From assembly GCF_006438825.1 (NCBI RefSeq), contig NZ_RCZP01000011.1, forward strand, positions 62,001-126,000: a stretch of 64,000 bases of DNA. The letters are read 5' to 3'. This DNA is from Muricoccus nepalensis. GTDB lineage: Bacteria > Pseudomonadota > Alphaproteobacteria > Acetobacterales > Acetobacteraceae. The notes beneath the pieces were generated by a model, which searched no databases, was not told where the DNA came from, and worked only from the letters and a program-made list of their open reading frames with translations. Positions 8,216 to 15,838 of the stretch are shown in pieces; the stretch's first letter is position 1; every line of letters starts with the position of its first letter. The position numbers and the translations under genes are program-made.

Positions 8216-10024
8216 ATGATCTCCGAGCACGGCCACGCCACCATCCTGCACGCCCACCTGTTCGCCGGCCTCGGCGGGGGAGCCCGCGGCTTCAATCGCG
8301 CCACCTCGCGGGTGGGCAACCTGTCCGCCAGCTTTCGCTGCCTCGGCGGCATCGACGTCGACGCTGCGGCGATCCGCGACTTCGGCCGCCTGGCCGGCGT
8401 TCCCGGCACCTGCATGGACCTGTTCGACCGCGAGCAGTACCACGACTTCCACGGCCAGGAGCCGCCGGCCGGTTGGCGCGAGGCTACCGTGGACGACGTG
8501 CGCTCGGCCTTCGGCCACGAGCGCCCCAACGTCCTGTTCACCTCCCCGCCCTGCAAAGGCTTCTCCGGCCTGCTGAGCGAGACCAAGAGCAAGACCCGCA
8601 AGTACCAGGCGCTGAACCGCCTGACGCTGCGCGGCATCTGGCTGGCGCTGGAAGCCTACCGCGACGATCCGGTGGAGCTGATCCTGCTGGAGAACGTGCC
8701 GCGCATCGCCTCGCGTGGCCGGCACCTGCTGGACCAGATCTCCGGCCTGCTGCGCGCCTACGGCTACGCCGTGGCCGAGACCACGCACGATTGCGGAGAG
8801 TTGGGCGGGTTGGCGCAGTCGCGCCGTAGGTTCCTACTCGTCGCCCGACACGCGGCCAAGGTGAAGCCGTTCCTGTACAAGCCGCCGAAGCGCTCGCTGC
8901 ACGGAGTGGGAGACGTGCTGTCCCGTATGCCCCTGCCGGGCGATCCGAAGGCGGGGCCGATGCACCGGGTGCCGATGCTGCACTGGGCGACGTGGGTGCG
9001 CCTCGCCTTCGTCGAGGCCGGGAGCGACTGGCGCTCGCTGGGCAAGCTGGCGGTCGAGGAAGGCATGCTGCGCGACTACGCCCTCGCCCCCTGCGGCGAC
9101 TGGCGCGGCGGCGTGCTGGGCGTGAACCGCTGGGAGGAGCCGGCCGGCACCGTGGCGGGCCGTTCCGGACCGTCCAACGGCGCCTACAGCGTCGCCGATC
9201 CCCGCCGCGCCGACGGCGTGGCCGCCTTCGGCCAGTACGGCGTGAAGCGCTTCGACCAGCCCTCCCAGGTGGTGATCGGCAAGGCCGCGGTCGGGGCCGG
9301 CGGCTTCGCCGTGGCCGACCCACGCCACACCGGCCCGGCCAAGCATTCCAACGAGTTCCGCATCGTCCCCTGGGACGGGGCCGGGAGGGCGGTGACCGGC
9401 GCCCACGGCACCGGGCAGTGCGTCGCCGACCCGCGCGGCGAGGTGCGCCGCTCCGGCGCCCTGGGCGTGGTGCCCTGGGACGCCACCTCCGGCACCGTGG
9501 CCGGCGAGAGCCTGCCCTCCAACGGCACCTTCGCGGTGGCCGACCCCCGGCCTCGCATGGAGCGCGAGAAGGGCGACAACTACTACGGCGCCGGGCACTA
9601 CGGCGTGGTTCCGTGGCAGCAGTCCACGGGCGCGGTCAGCGCGGCGGCCGGCTACGACAACGGCCGCTGGAGCGTCGCCGACCCCCGCCCGACGCTGCCG
9701 GGGGCGTCGGACCGGGTGGTGGCCCGCATCCGGGCACTGGACGGGACGTGGCACCGCCCCTTCACCACGGCCGAGCTGTGCGCCCTGCAGTCGCTGATCG
9801 ACCCGGAGGAGCAGGCCGAACTGGATGGGCTGAGCGACGCCGACTGGCGCGAGCGCATCGGCAACGCCGTGCCGCCCGACGCCGCCCAGGCCATAGCCGA
9901 GACCATGGGCCGGACGCTGCTGCTGGCTTGGTTGGGGGAGGGCTTCATGCTCTCGACCCTGCCGATCTGGGTGCGGCCGGTGGCCGTGGCGCTGTCCGTG
10001 CGCCAGCCGCAGGACGCCGCGTGA
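8216..10024 (+). CDS. DNA (cytosine-5) methyltransferase with internal repeats
   Basis: This 602-residue protein shows the C5-methyltransferase motifs in order: FAGLGGG (motif I, SAM binding, ~16-22), SPPCKGFS with catalytic Cys ~113 (motif IV), LLENVP (motif VI, ~158), QSRRRF (motif VIII, ~201) and GNAVPP (motif X, ~548). Between motifs VIII and X, where the target recognition domain should be, is a repeated module of ~35-45 residues ending in VADPR, seen five times (about residues 326, 366, 403, 441 and 487). Repeat cores look like VPWDxxxGTVAG. It probably methylates cytosine in plasmid DNA, giving protection from restriction. No cognate nuclease lies beside it, so it is an orphan enzyme. 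Confidence 0.92.
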   Translation: MISEHGHATILHAHLFAGLGGGARGFNRATSRVGNLSASFRCLGGIDVDAAAIRDFGRLAGVPGTCMDLFDREQYHDFHGQEPPAGWREATVDDVRSAFGHERPNVLFTSPPCKGFSGLLSETKSKTRKYQALNRLTLRGIWLALEAYRDDPVELILLENVPRIASRGRHLLDQISGLLRAYGYAVAETTHDCGELGGLAQSRRRFLLVARHAAKVKPFLYKPPKRSLHGVGDVLSRMPLPGDPKAGPMHRVPMLHWATWVRLAFVEAGSDWRSLGKLAVEEGMLRDYALAPCGDWRGGVLGVNRWEEPAGTVAGRSGPSNGAYSVADPRRADGVAAFGQYGVKRFDQPSQVVIGKAAVGAGGFAVADPRHTGPAKHSNEFRIVPWDGAGRAVTGAHGTGQCVADPRGEVRRSGALGVVPWDATSGTVAGESLPSNGTFAVADPRPRMEREKGDNYYGAGHYGVVPWQQSTGAVSAAAGYDNGRWSVADPRPTLPGASDRVVARIRALDGTWHRPFTTAELCALQSLIDPEEQAELDGLSDADWRERIGNAVPPDAAQAIAETMGRTLLLAWLGEGFMLSTLPIWVRPVAVALSVRQPQDAA

Positions 10025-10181
10025 TGCGGCCGCACCCCGCCCTGGCGGCCCGCACCCGCCGTTTCTGGCAGACCATCCTGCACCGCTTCGCGGGCAGGAC
10101 CGCGCCGAGGATGCGCTTTCGGCAGCCAGCCCGCCGCGTCCGTGCGACAGTCCGGACCAGGCGATGGAGAAGGAAACAGGC

Positions 10182-10520
10182 ATGGCAGGCTGGCAGATCA
10201 GCGTCACGACGCAGACGCCGGAGGAGTGGAACCGCAACCTCGACCGGGACACCATCCTGGCGACCTGGACCACCGGCGCCATGGGGATCGACCCATTCGA
10301 GGAGCTACTGAAAACCGGCGACGCGGTGCTGCTCCGGTCCGACGGCTATCCCAGGATCTACAGCGCCGACGCCCGCCATATTCTTCCCGCAGTGCGAGCG
10401 GTTCCAGACCTGGCCGCCGCCGCGATCGTGAAGGCCTGGTACGTCACCATGCGTCCCTCGGTGATCGACGCCTGTTCGCCGGACCAGCGACTGACCATCG
10501 TCGCCTGGGATCAGAGCTAG
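10182..10520 (+). CDS. Hypothetical protein (112 aa)
   Basis: The start MAGWQISVTTQTPEEW is chosen because GGAGAAGGAAACAGGC lies just upstream; an alternative ATG lies six codons earlier. The protein is soluble, with no signal peptide or recognised motif. It ends with LTIVAWDQS. The stop lies only 21 nt from the end of the convergent minus-strand gene. The 157 nt before it (from 10024) contain an arginine-rich open frame that I do not regard as a gene. Confidence 0.5.
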   Translation: MAGWQISVTTQTPEEWNRNLDRDTILATWTTGAMGIDPFEELLKTGDAVLLRSDGYPRIYSADARHILPAVRAVPDLAAAAIVKAWYVTMRPSVIDACSPDQRLTIVAWDQS

Positions 10521-10541
10521 GCGCCGCGCACAGGTGGCTGA

Positions 10542-11093
10542 TTAGCCATCGGCCGAGCGGATCTTGCCGAGGTCGAGCACGCCCTTGGCGCCCCAGCCCT
10601 TGGCTCCTGCCGGCACCTCCGGCCGGAAGTGCTCGTAGAGCCGGAAGCCGACCCGGTTCAGTTCCTCCGGCTCCATCGAGCCCGCCAGGTCCTCCATCGC
10701 CTTCCTGACGGCGGGCAGATGCTCCCCGAGCGCCCGCTCGACATAGCCGGCCGCCGCCTTCGGCGACGCCGCCTTGTCGTGGTCCAGCGCGCGTAGCGCA
10801 CCCTTCTCCTCGACCACCGGCACGTCGCGGCCGAGCAGATGCACGGCCTTGGGCCGCTGCTTGCTCTGACCCTGCTTGCGCGCCTCGTCGCGGAGATCAC
10901 CGGCCTCGTGCGCGTCCTCGGCGATGCCGATGGCCTTGGCCTTCACGCGGGCACTCGACCCGGCGACGGCCCGGCCCAGCGTGATCGCGGCGTCCCGGTC
11001 GTGCCCGAGCCGCTCGGCCACCACCGCGGCCCACAGCGTCAGCACCGGCGCCCGGTTCACCTTGATCGCCTTTCCATCCTTCGCCTCGGTCAT
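10542..11093 (-). CDS. Conserved-looking hypothetical protein (183 aa)
   Basis: I choose the start MTEAKDGKAIKVNRAPVLTLW; the longer frame runs into the divergent region and is unlikely. The sequence is helical, with VNRAPVLTLWAAVVAERLGHDRDAAITLGRAVAG near the N-terminus and a Lys/Ala-rich centre. It resembles a widespread uncharacterised soluble family (this is recollection, not a search). It is transcribed divergently from the gene at 11223. Confidence 0.65.
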   Translation of the reverse strand: MTEAKDGKAIKVNRAPVLTLWAAVVAERLGHDRDAAITLGRAVAGSSARVKAKAIGIAEDAHEAGDLRDEARKQGQSKQRPKAVHLLGRDVPVVEEKGALRALDHDKAASPKAAAGYVERALGEHLPAVRKAMEDLAGSMEPEELNRVGFRLYEHFRPEVPAGAKGWGAKGVLDLGKIRSADG

Positions 11094-11222
11094 CGGTTCC
11101 CATCCCATCCGTGCTGCCCCTTCAACGGGCCACGGACCGGCCGGGATGCGCGGCGTCGGGCGATGCCACCTCGGCCGACAGCCGAGCCGGCGCCTCGCGG
11201 CCTCTGGGGCAGAGAAGCCACC

Positions 11223-11717
11223 ATGAAGATCGAACTTCGCAAGGTCAGCTACAGCGCCCAGCTGAGCGAGGAAACCAGCAACTTCCACGCTGACGTTTGG
11301 ATCGACGGCAGGAAGGAGGGCTACGCCCAGAACCACGGGACCGGCGGTCCTACCAACGTGCTGCCGAACACCCTGCGGGTACGCCTGGACGACTACGGCA
11401 AGACCCTCCCGCAGGTCGACATCGGTACATCCACGGGCGGCGAGCCGCACATGATCGTGCAGGACGCAGAGTGGATCGTGGACGATTTGCTTTCGGATTG
11501 GATCGCACGGCGTGATCTGAAGCGCTCATTGAAGAACCGCGCACTCTACACCCTGACCGATGGCCCCGGCATCATGCAGACCAAGCCACTGACGGCCGAT
11601 CGGCTGGCGCAGCTCCTGGCCTCGGAGGAGATCAAAGTGAAGTGGAAGGTGAAGGCATGGTTGAACGCCATGCCGGAGGAGGAAGCTCTCAAGGTGTTCC
11701 GCAGCGGAGCCACCTGA
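11223..11717 (+). CDS. Hypothetical protein (164 aa)
   Basis: It begins MKIELRKVSYSAQLSEETSNFHADVWIDG after a short GC-rich leader and GGCAGAGAAGCC. The N-terminal third looks like a beta-rich domain and the C-terminus is helical (ADRLAQLLASEEIKVKWKVKAWLNAMPEEEALKVFRSG). It has no membrane segment or known motif and fits the small soluble plasmid proteins around it. Confidence 0.6.
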   Translation: MKIELRKVSYSAQLSEETSNFHADVWIDGRKEGYAQNHGTGGPTNVLPNTLRVRLDDYGKTLPQVDIGTSTGGEPHMIVQDAEWIVDDLLSDWIARRDLKRSLKNRALYTLTDGPGIMQTKPLTADRLAQLLASEEIKVKWKVKAWLNAMPEEEALKVFRSGAT

Positions 11718-11739
11718 CACGGCCCAGCGCGCGTATCGG

Positions 11740-11875
11740 TGCGGAGAAGAACAGCAGGAGAGTGCTGCCGCGCCGCGTCGTCCGCCGCAAGGGAAGGCGG
11801 CTGGCGCCACCCGCGCGAAGCCGCGCGCCCTTGCCCCGGCCACCGACGCCGCGCCCGCCGTGAGGGGTTCAGTGA
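11740..11875 (+). repeat. Intergenic purine-tract/CCGCAAGGG stem-loop element, copy C
   Basis: GGAGAAGAACAGCAGGAGAG, then GCTGCCGCGCC, CCGCCGCAAGGG, a GC-rich spacer, GCGCGCCCTTGCCCCGG and GTGAGGGGTTC. The block order matches copies A and B. It is placed 25 nt before the next plus-strand ATG. Confidence 0.65.
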
Positions 11876-11899
11876 AACCCCCACGGAGGAGAAAGCACC

Positions 11900-12412
11900 A
11901 TGGCTGTTGCCAGCTTCCAAAACCCGCCGCTGCACGCGGAGGACTTCACCGTCACCAAGTTCGATGACGGCGCGGCCAAGGCCGCTTTCGGCAATCAGCT
12001 GCTTGCCTTCATCGCCGAGGACTTCCCGCGCAAGCGCTTCACGCTGAAGTTCTACCGCGTGCTGTGCCAGCACTTCGGCATGATCGCGCACTACGACGTG
12101 CATGGGTTCTGGGCGGAGTATTTCACCTCCACCGCCGACAAGCTGCGCTTTCTCGAGGAGCTGACCGCCCACCCGTGCTGGGGCAGCCCGGCCTTCACCT
12201 TCTCCGACCTGGAGCGCGCGGTAATCGCGCGGCTCCGCTCGGCCGGGCTGGTCGCCCGCCTCCGCGCCACCCTCGCGCGCGAGACCGAGGCGGGTGAGCG
12301 CGCCCTGCTGAACCGCCTGCAGGCCCGCTACCAGCCCGAGAAGGCGCTGGTCGCCGAGCTGTCCCGCCCGCGTGCCGCGGATTGGGCCTCCGACCAGCCG
12401 TCGCTGTTCTGA
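11900..12412 (+). CDS. Hypothetical plasmid protein (170 aa)
   Basis: It starts MAVASFQNPPLHAEDFTV after GGAGGAGAAAGCACC, a strong ribosome-binding site. The protein is soluble and mixed alpha/beta, with aromatic residues around HFGMIAHYDVHGFWAEYF. The C-terminal half is a long basic/acidic helix (AVIARLRSAGLVARL, ARETEAGERALLNRL). Its stop is followed 2 nt later by the GTG of the TGT-like gene, which indicates translational coupling. The function is unknown. Confidence 0.65.
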   Translation: MAVASFQNPPLHAEDFTVTKFDDGAAKAAFGNQLLAFIAEDFPRKRFTLKFYRVLCQHFGMIAHYDVHGFWAEYFTSTADKLRFLEELTAHPCWGSPAFTFSDLERAVIARLRSAGLVARLRATLARETEAGERALLNRLQARYQPEKALVAELSRPRAADWASDQPSLF

Positions 12413-12414
12413 CG

Positions 12415-13437
12415 GTGCCGGAGTTCCTGCTCGGCCTGTCGCACCTCGCGGACGGGCCTCTCCTCGCTGCTGCCCGGCGCCTGCGGACGCCGGTGCTGCT
12501 CAGCACCAACGCCTTCTCGATCTGGCGCCCGGATCGTATCGGCGTCCGCGACTGGGTGGGCTTCGACCACCGGTCGCTACGGCGTCTCGCCGGGCTCGAC
12601 GCCGCCCTGGACTCTGCCGGCTTCGTGGCGATGGCCCGCTACGGCTTCTATCCCTGGACCGTGGCCGCCTACATGGACCTCGCTGCCACCGCGCCCTGGC
12701 GTTGGTTCTCCGCCATGGATCTCTGCGTCGAGCCGGAGATCGCCCGCGACGACGCCGAGATCCTCGACCGCATCGCCGGCACGGTGCGGCTCTACATCCG
12801 CTGCCTCCGCGAGGCGGAGGAGCGCGGCATCGCCGACCGCCTCGCCCCTGTGGTGCAGGGCTGGCGCCCCGACCACTACCTGCGCTGCCTCGACCGCCTG
12901 CCGGACGTCGAGCACGCCCCGGTGCTCGGCGTTGGCAGTGTCTGTCGTCGCCAGGTCGGCGGCCCTGACGGGGTGCTGCGCGTGGTCGACACGCTGGATC
13001 GGGCGCTCGGGGATGCCCCGGCGAGGCTGCATCTCTACGGGGTCAAATCCGAGGCCATGCACGCCCTGCGCGACCACCCGCGCGTGGCCTCCGTCGACAG
13101 TCAGGCCTACGGGCAGACCGCGCGGCGGGCCGCTTTCGCCGCCGGGCAGAGCAAGACCGACGCCTTCCTCGCCCGGCACATGGTGGCCTTCCAGCGCCGT
13201 CAGGTGGCCCTGCTGGCGGAGCCAGGGCAGGGGGCTCGCTCCCCCTTCTTCCCGGTCGCCCTGCCAGAGTCCCCGGTGGATCCGATCGAGGCCCGGGTCG
13301 CCGCGGCAGCCGACGAGCTACGGGCCCTGCACGAGACGGGCGAGGTGGAGTGGGGCGATCTCGGTCCGCTGAGCGCCTACCACTGGGCCTTCATGGACGA
13401 CCTGCCCGATCCGGAGGCGGCGGCCGAAGCCGCCTGA
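12415..13437 (+). CDS. tRNA-guanine transglycosylase-like / DpdA-like protein
   Basis: The product has 340 residues from the GTG right after the preceding stop; an in-frame TTG lies 11 codons upstream. DSAGFVAMARYG, PWTVAAYMDLAA and WFSAMDLCVEPEIA resemble the TIM-barrel strands and the Asp-containing site of queuine tRNA-ribosyltransferases, and RLHLYGVKSEAMHAL resembles the late GGL/VGE strand. The zinc-binding Cys cluster of true Tgt is not evident. Such proteins include DpdA, which inserts 7-deazaguanine into DNA, and related uncharacterised plasmid/phage proteins. Coupling to the 11900 gene suggests joint function. No other dpd or queuosine genes are nearby, so the substrate is open. Confidence 0.6.
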   Translation: MPEFLLGLSHLADGPLLAAARRLRTPVLLSTNAFSIWRPDRIGVRDWVGFDHRSLRRLAGLDAALDSAGFVAMARYGFYPWTVAAYMDLAATAPWRWFSAMDLCVEPEIARDDAEILDRIAGTVRLYIRCLREAEERGIADRLAPVVQGWRPDHYLRCLDRLPDVEHAPVLGVGSVCRRQVGGPDGVLRVVDTLDRALGDAPARLHLYGVKSEAMHALRDHPRVASVDSQAYGQTARRAAFAAGQSKTDAFLARHMVAFQRRQVALLAEPGQGARSPFFPVALPESPVDPIEARVAAAADELRALHETGEVEWGDLGPLSAYHWAFMDDLPDPEAAAEAA

Positions 13438-13845
13438 GCGAGGGAGGGAGGAGGGGAGGAGAGAGGAGAAGGGGAAGAAGAGATAGCCCGAAAGGAGCGG
13501 GGGAGATGTCCGAAGGACGAGAGTGGGGAGAGATGTGTCGGTTGCCTGCCCGTGCCGGCCGCATCTCCTCGTGTTGCTGCGGTCTGAGCCACGGTGTCGG
13601 CCGCTCCTACCCCCGCTTTCCCCGAAGCCGGGGAAAGCGCCTGCGGTTCGGCATTCTCGGTCAGAGGCCGGGGCCGCGCCGTGCGCGGGGCGATGCCCCG
13701 CTGCGTCGCAACCCCAACCCCCTCCCTCACATGCCTCAGGGGTAGGACCGCCCGCCACCGCGTCTCTGTTCGACCGCACCCGAGGAGACGCGACCGGCAC
13801 GGGCCGGAAGCCTCTTCGGGGAGAATGAACGAAGAGGATCGGACG
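13438..13845. other. 408-nt gap with a purine tract and a strong hairpin
   Basis: Starts with a long G/A tract (about 13438-13490). A perfect 10-bp inverted repeat with arms CGCTTTCCCC and GGGGAAAGCG lies at 13614-13639, with loop GAAGCC. No open frame here has coding character. The tract links it to the intergenic family seen in the preceding genes; the hairpin may end the 12.4-kb transcript. Confidence 0.5.
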
Positions 13846-14370
13846 ATGGCCGGCTCGATGAACAAGGTTCTGCTGATTGGTCGCCTGGGCAATGACCCGG
13901 AGGCTCGCACCTTCCAGAACGGGGGCGGGGTGGTGAGCTTCAGCCTGGCCACCAGCGAGCGCTGGAAGGACGGCAACGGGGAGCGCAAGGAGCGCACCGA
14001 GTGGCACCGGGTGTCGGTCTTCACCGAGGGGCTGCGCGATGTGGTCGAAAAGTACCTGCGCAAGGGCGACCTGGTGAGCATCGAGGGCAAGCTCGAGACC
14101 CGCAAGTGGACCGACGCCCAGGGCACTGACCACTACTCCACCGAGGTGGTTCTGCGTCCCTTCCGCGGCGAGCTCATCATGCTCGGCAGTCCGAACCAGT
14201 CGGGCGACCGGGAGGCGCGCGGCGAGGCCGGCGCTTCTGCCGAGGGCGGCGAGCGCCCGGCCCAGGGCCGTGGTCGCGGCCGTCAGCGCGCTCCGGCGGG
14301 TGCGGGTGCCGGCGGCAGTTCCAGCTGGGACGCGCCGAAGGCCGACCTGGACGACGACGTCCCGTTCTGA
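13846..14370 (+). CDS. ssb: Single-stranded DNA-binding protein
   Basis: This 174-residue protein carries the OB-fold SSB signature: MNKVLLIGRLGNDPE, VVSFSLATSERWKD, RTEWHRVSVF, and YLRKGDLVSIEGKLETRKWTD. It has a Gly/Arg-rich linker and the acidic tip DLDDDVPF that recruits replication and repair proteins. The start at MAGSMNK has GAAGAGGATC upstream; another in-frame ATG lies 7 codons earlier. Plasmid-borne SSB coats the strand that enters during conjugation. A hairpin terminator follows. Confidence 0.95.
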   Translation: MAGSMNKVLLIGRLGNDPEARTFQNGGGVVSFSLATSERWKDGNGERKERTEWHRVSVFTEGLRDVVEKYLRKGDLVSIEGKLETRKWTDAQGTDHYSTEVVLRPFRGELIMLGSPNQSGDREARGEAGASAEGGERPAQGRGRGRQRAPAGAGAGGSSSWDAPKADLDDDVPF

Positions 14371-14382
14371 CGCCCGTGTTCC

Positions 14383-14400
14383 GGCGCCCTTCGGGGCGCC
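14383..14400 (+). terminator. Hairpin after ssb
   Basis: The arms GGCGCC and GGCGCC are inverted around CCTTCGG, 12 nt after the ssb stop. A C/T-rich but not T-rich sequence follows. Confidence 0.55.
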
Positions 14401-14475
14401 GGGCGCCTCTCCTTCCGGTCCCTTCCATCCCACCGGGTGGCCTGACGGCCTGCCCGGCGCGCGAGGATTCCAGCG

Positions 14476-14754
14476 ATGTCCACCAGCCTGCTCGCCTCCG
14501 TAGCCCTGCCGCGCCCACCGGCGCTGACCACCATCCTCTTCGAGGACGTCCACGAGGAGGGCTTCGAGGGCTTCTACGGTCGCTGCCACGTCAAGACGTC
14601 CCGCCACCCCTACCACTTCGCCTCGCGCACCGCCGCCGGTCGCTTCGCCAACGTCATGTGCGACCGCTACGGCTACGACGGCTACCGGCTGAGCACACCC
14701 GGCTTCGTGCCCCCGCCGCAGCCCGTCTTCGACGACTGCGAAATCCCGTTCTGA
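14476..14754 (+). CDS. Small hypothetical protein (92 aa)
   Basis: It starts MSTSLLASVALPRPPAL. The centre (EGFEGFYGRCHVKTSRHPYHFASRT, AAGRFANVMCDRYGYDGYRL) is rich in aromatics and has two Cys. It ends DDCEIPF, which resembles the tip of SSB (acidic residues then IPF); this may be coincidence or may mean it uses the same partner-binding code. It lies 105 nt after ssb on the same strand. Confidence 0.55.
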   Translation: MSTSLLASVALPRPPALTTILFEDVHEEGFEGFYGRCHVKTSRHPYHFASRTAAGRFANVMCDRYGYDGYRLSTPGFVPPPQPVFDDCEIPF

Positions 14755-14764
14755 GCCGGCTGAC

Positions 14765-15034
14765 ATGAGCCGCCACGACATCCCCGCGCGTCGGTCACGG
14801 ACCGAAGTTTCCGTTGGCTGGGACGCCCCCATGCAAACCTTCTTCGCCCAGGTCGAAGACCTGGACGCTCCCGACGATGCCGATCCTCTCCTGCTCTGGA
14901 TCGGTTCCGAGCCTCGCGAGATCGCCGAGCCGGAAGCCATGATCGTGCCTCTCGCGCCCTACGCCGAACTCACCATCGAGCATCTGATTGAGCTTCGCCG
15001 TGACCGCGACGACAGCAATCCTTGGGAGGCGTGA
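14765..15034 (+). CDS. Small acidic hypothetical protein (89 aa)
   Basis: It starts MSRHDIPARRSRTEV, 10 nt after the preceding stop, so it is probably in the same operon. It is acidic and soluble (QVEDLDAPDDADPLLLWIGSEPREI) and ends RDDSNPWEA. No family is recognised. Confidence 0.55.
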   Translation: MSRHDIPARRSRTEVSVGWDAPMQTFFAQVEDLDAPDDADPLLLWIGSEPREIAEPEAMIVPLAPYAELTIEHLIELRRDRDDSNPWEA

Positions 15035-15036
15035 CG

Positions 15037-15435
15037 ATGCTACGCCAGTACCATGCGCAGCGCCGGCAGGGCGGCGACAACCCGCTCGGCGTCGGCACCA
15101 TCGCCCTCGGCTCGATCTTCTACCTTCAGGACGACGGCTACTGGCGCGCTCGCTTCGGCCGCGCCGCCGTTTGCCGCACCCCCTGGATCGTCGAGGGCTT
15201 CCTCAACGGCCAGTACCACGCCGCCCGGCGCGATCCCGCCACGGGGCACTGGCTCAGCGTCTATGCCGCCAATCGCACCGACCTGGCCGTGCTGCGCTCT
15301 CTGCGCGATGGCCGCCGCCAGAGCGTCACAGTCCGCCTCCTGCAGCTGCACGAGGACGAGGGCTTCGGGCTACCGGACAACCGCTATCCGACCCTGCCCA
15401 GCCTCTCGCGGTCGGGGCAGCGGCGCGCCGCCTGA
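15037..15435 (+). CDS. Hypothetical protein (132 aa)
   Basis: It starts MLRQYHAQRRQGGDNPLG at the ATG after GGGAGGCGTGACG, 2 nt after the previous stop, which implies translational coupling. It is soluble, with a beta-rich centre (IALGSIFYLQDDGYWRARFG). It forms a probable small operon with the genes at 14476 and 14765. The function is unknown. Confidence 0.55.
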   Translation: MLRQYHAQRRQGGDNPLGVGTIALGSIFYLQDDGYWRARFGRAAVCRTPWIVEGFLNGQYHAARRDPATGHWLSVYAANRTDLAVLRSLRDGRRQSVTVRLLQLHEDEGFGLPDNRYPTLPSLSRSGQRRAA

Positions 15436-15509
15436 CAGCGCCGCATACCGGCCAGTCGTCGCCATCGGCGCGCGACCGGCCGCTTCCACCATTCACACCG
15501 AGGTTCGCC

Positions 15510-15590
15510 ATGGTCCGCTCGCCCACCGGGGCAGGCGCGTTTTTGCGCGCGTGCTGCCCTTCCTGCACGTCCGGTCACCGGAGAGCATGA
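15510..15590 (+). CDS. Possible 26-aa Cys-containing micro-ORF
   Basis: ATG after ACCGAGGTTCGCC; the peptide contains RACCPSC, and its stop overlaps the region of the next gene's GTG. Only size, position and the Cys pattern support it, so it may not be translated. Confidence 0.2.
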   Translation: MVRSPTGAGAFLRACCPSCTSGHRRA

Positions 15591-15591
15591 C

Positions 15592-15798
15592 GTGTTCCAT
15601 CATCCTCCCACCGTCCCGCGCACCGCCGAAGCCGGTTGCCTGGCCGAGATCCGCCGCTGGCAACACGAGGCCGAGCGGCTACGGGAGGGCGCCGACGCTG
15701 AGCCGCTCAACACGGCCCAGAGCGCCCGCCTCCTGCGCGAGGCCCACGTTGCCGATCGCCGGGCCAGCGACCGCCTGGAGGCAATGCAGGAACACTGA
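15592..15798 (+). CDS. Small helical hypothetical protein (68 aa)
   Basis: Starts at GTG (MFHHPPTVPRTAEAG). Most of it is one amphipathic helix rich in Ala, Glu and Arg (CLAEIRRWQHEAERL, SARLLREAHVADRRASDRLEAM). It is followed at once by a perfect hairpin, which supports an operon end here. The function is unknown. Confidence 0.45.
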   Translation: MFHHPPTVPRTAEAGCLAEIRRWQHEAERLREGADAEPLNTAQSARLLREAHVADRRASDRLEAMQEH

Positions 15799-15824
15799 CG
15801 GCCCGGATCATAGGATCCGGGCCG
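15799..15824. terminator. Perfect hairpin between convergent genes
   Basis: An 11-bp stem with arms CGGCCCGGATC and GATCCGGGCCG and loop ATAG lies between the stops of the genes at 15592 and 15839. It can work in both directions, although no T-run follows. Confidence 0.7.
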
Positions 15825-15838
15825 CCGGTAGCTGCCGC

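Noticed and set aside
9150-9700. Regular repeats that could look like a CRISPR array
   Set aside because: The repeats are coding, imperfect, and unevenly spaced (about 110-140 nt), and they encode the VADPR modules of the methyltransferase.
10024-10181. Arginine-rich open frame after the methyltransferase
   Set aside because: ATG overlaps the previous stop, but the frame runs out of phase through the next gene and has a GC-driven Arg composition without domain character.
8834-10282. 482-codon minus-strand open frame
   Set aside because: Shadow of the methyltransferase gene; its apparent repeats are only the antisense of the VADPR repeats.
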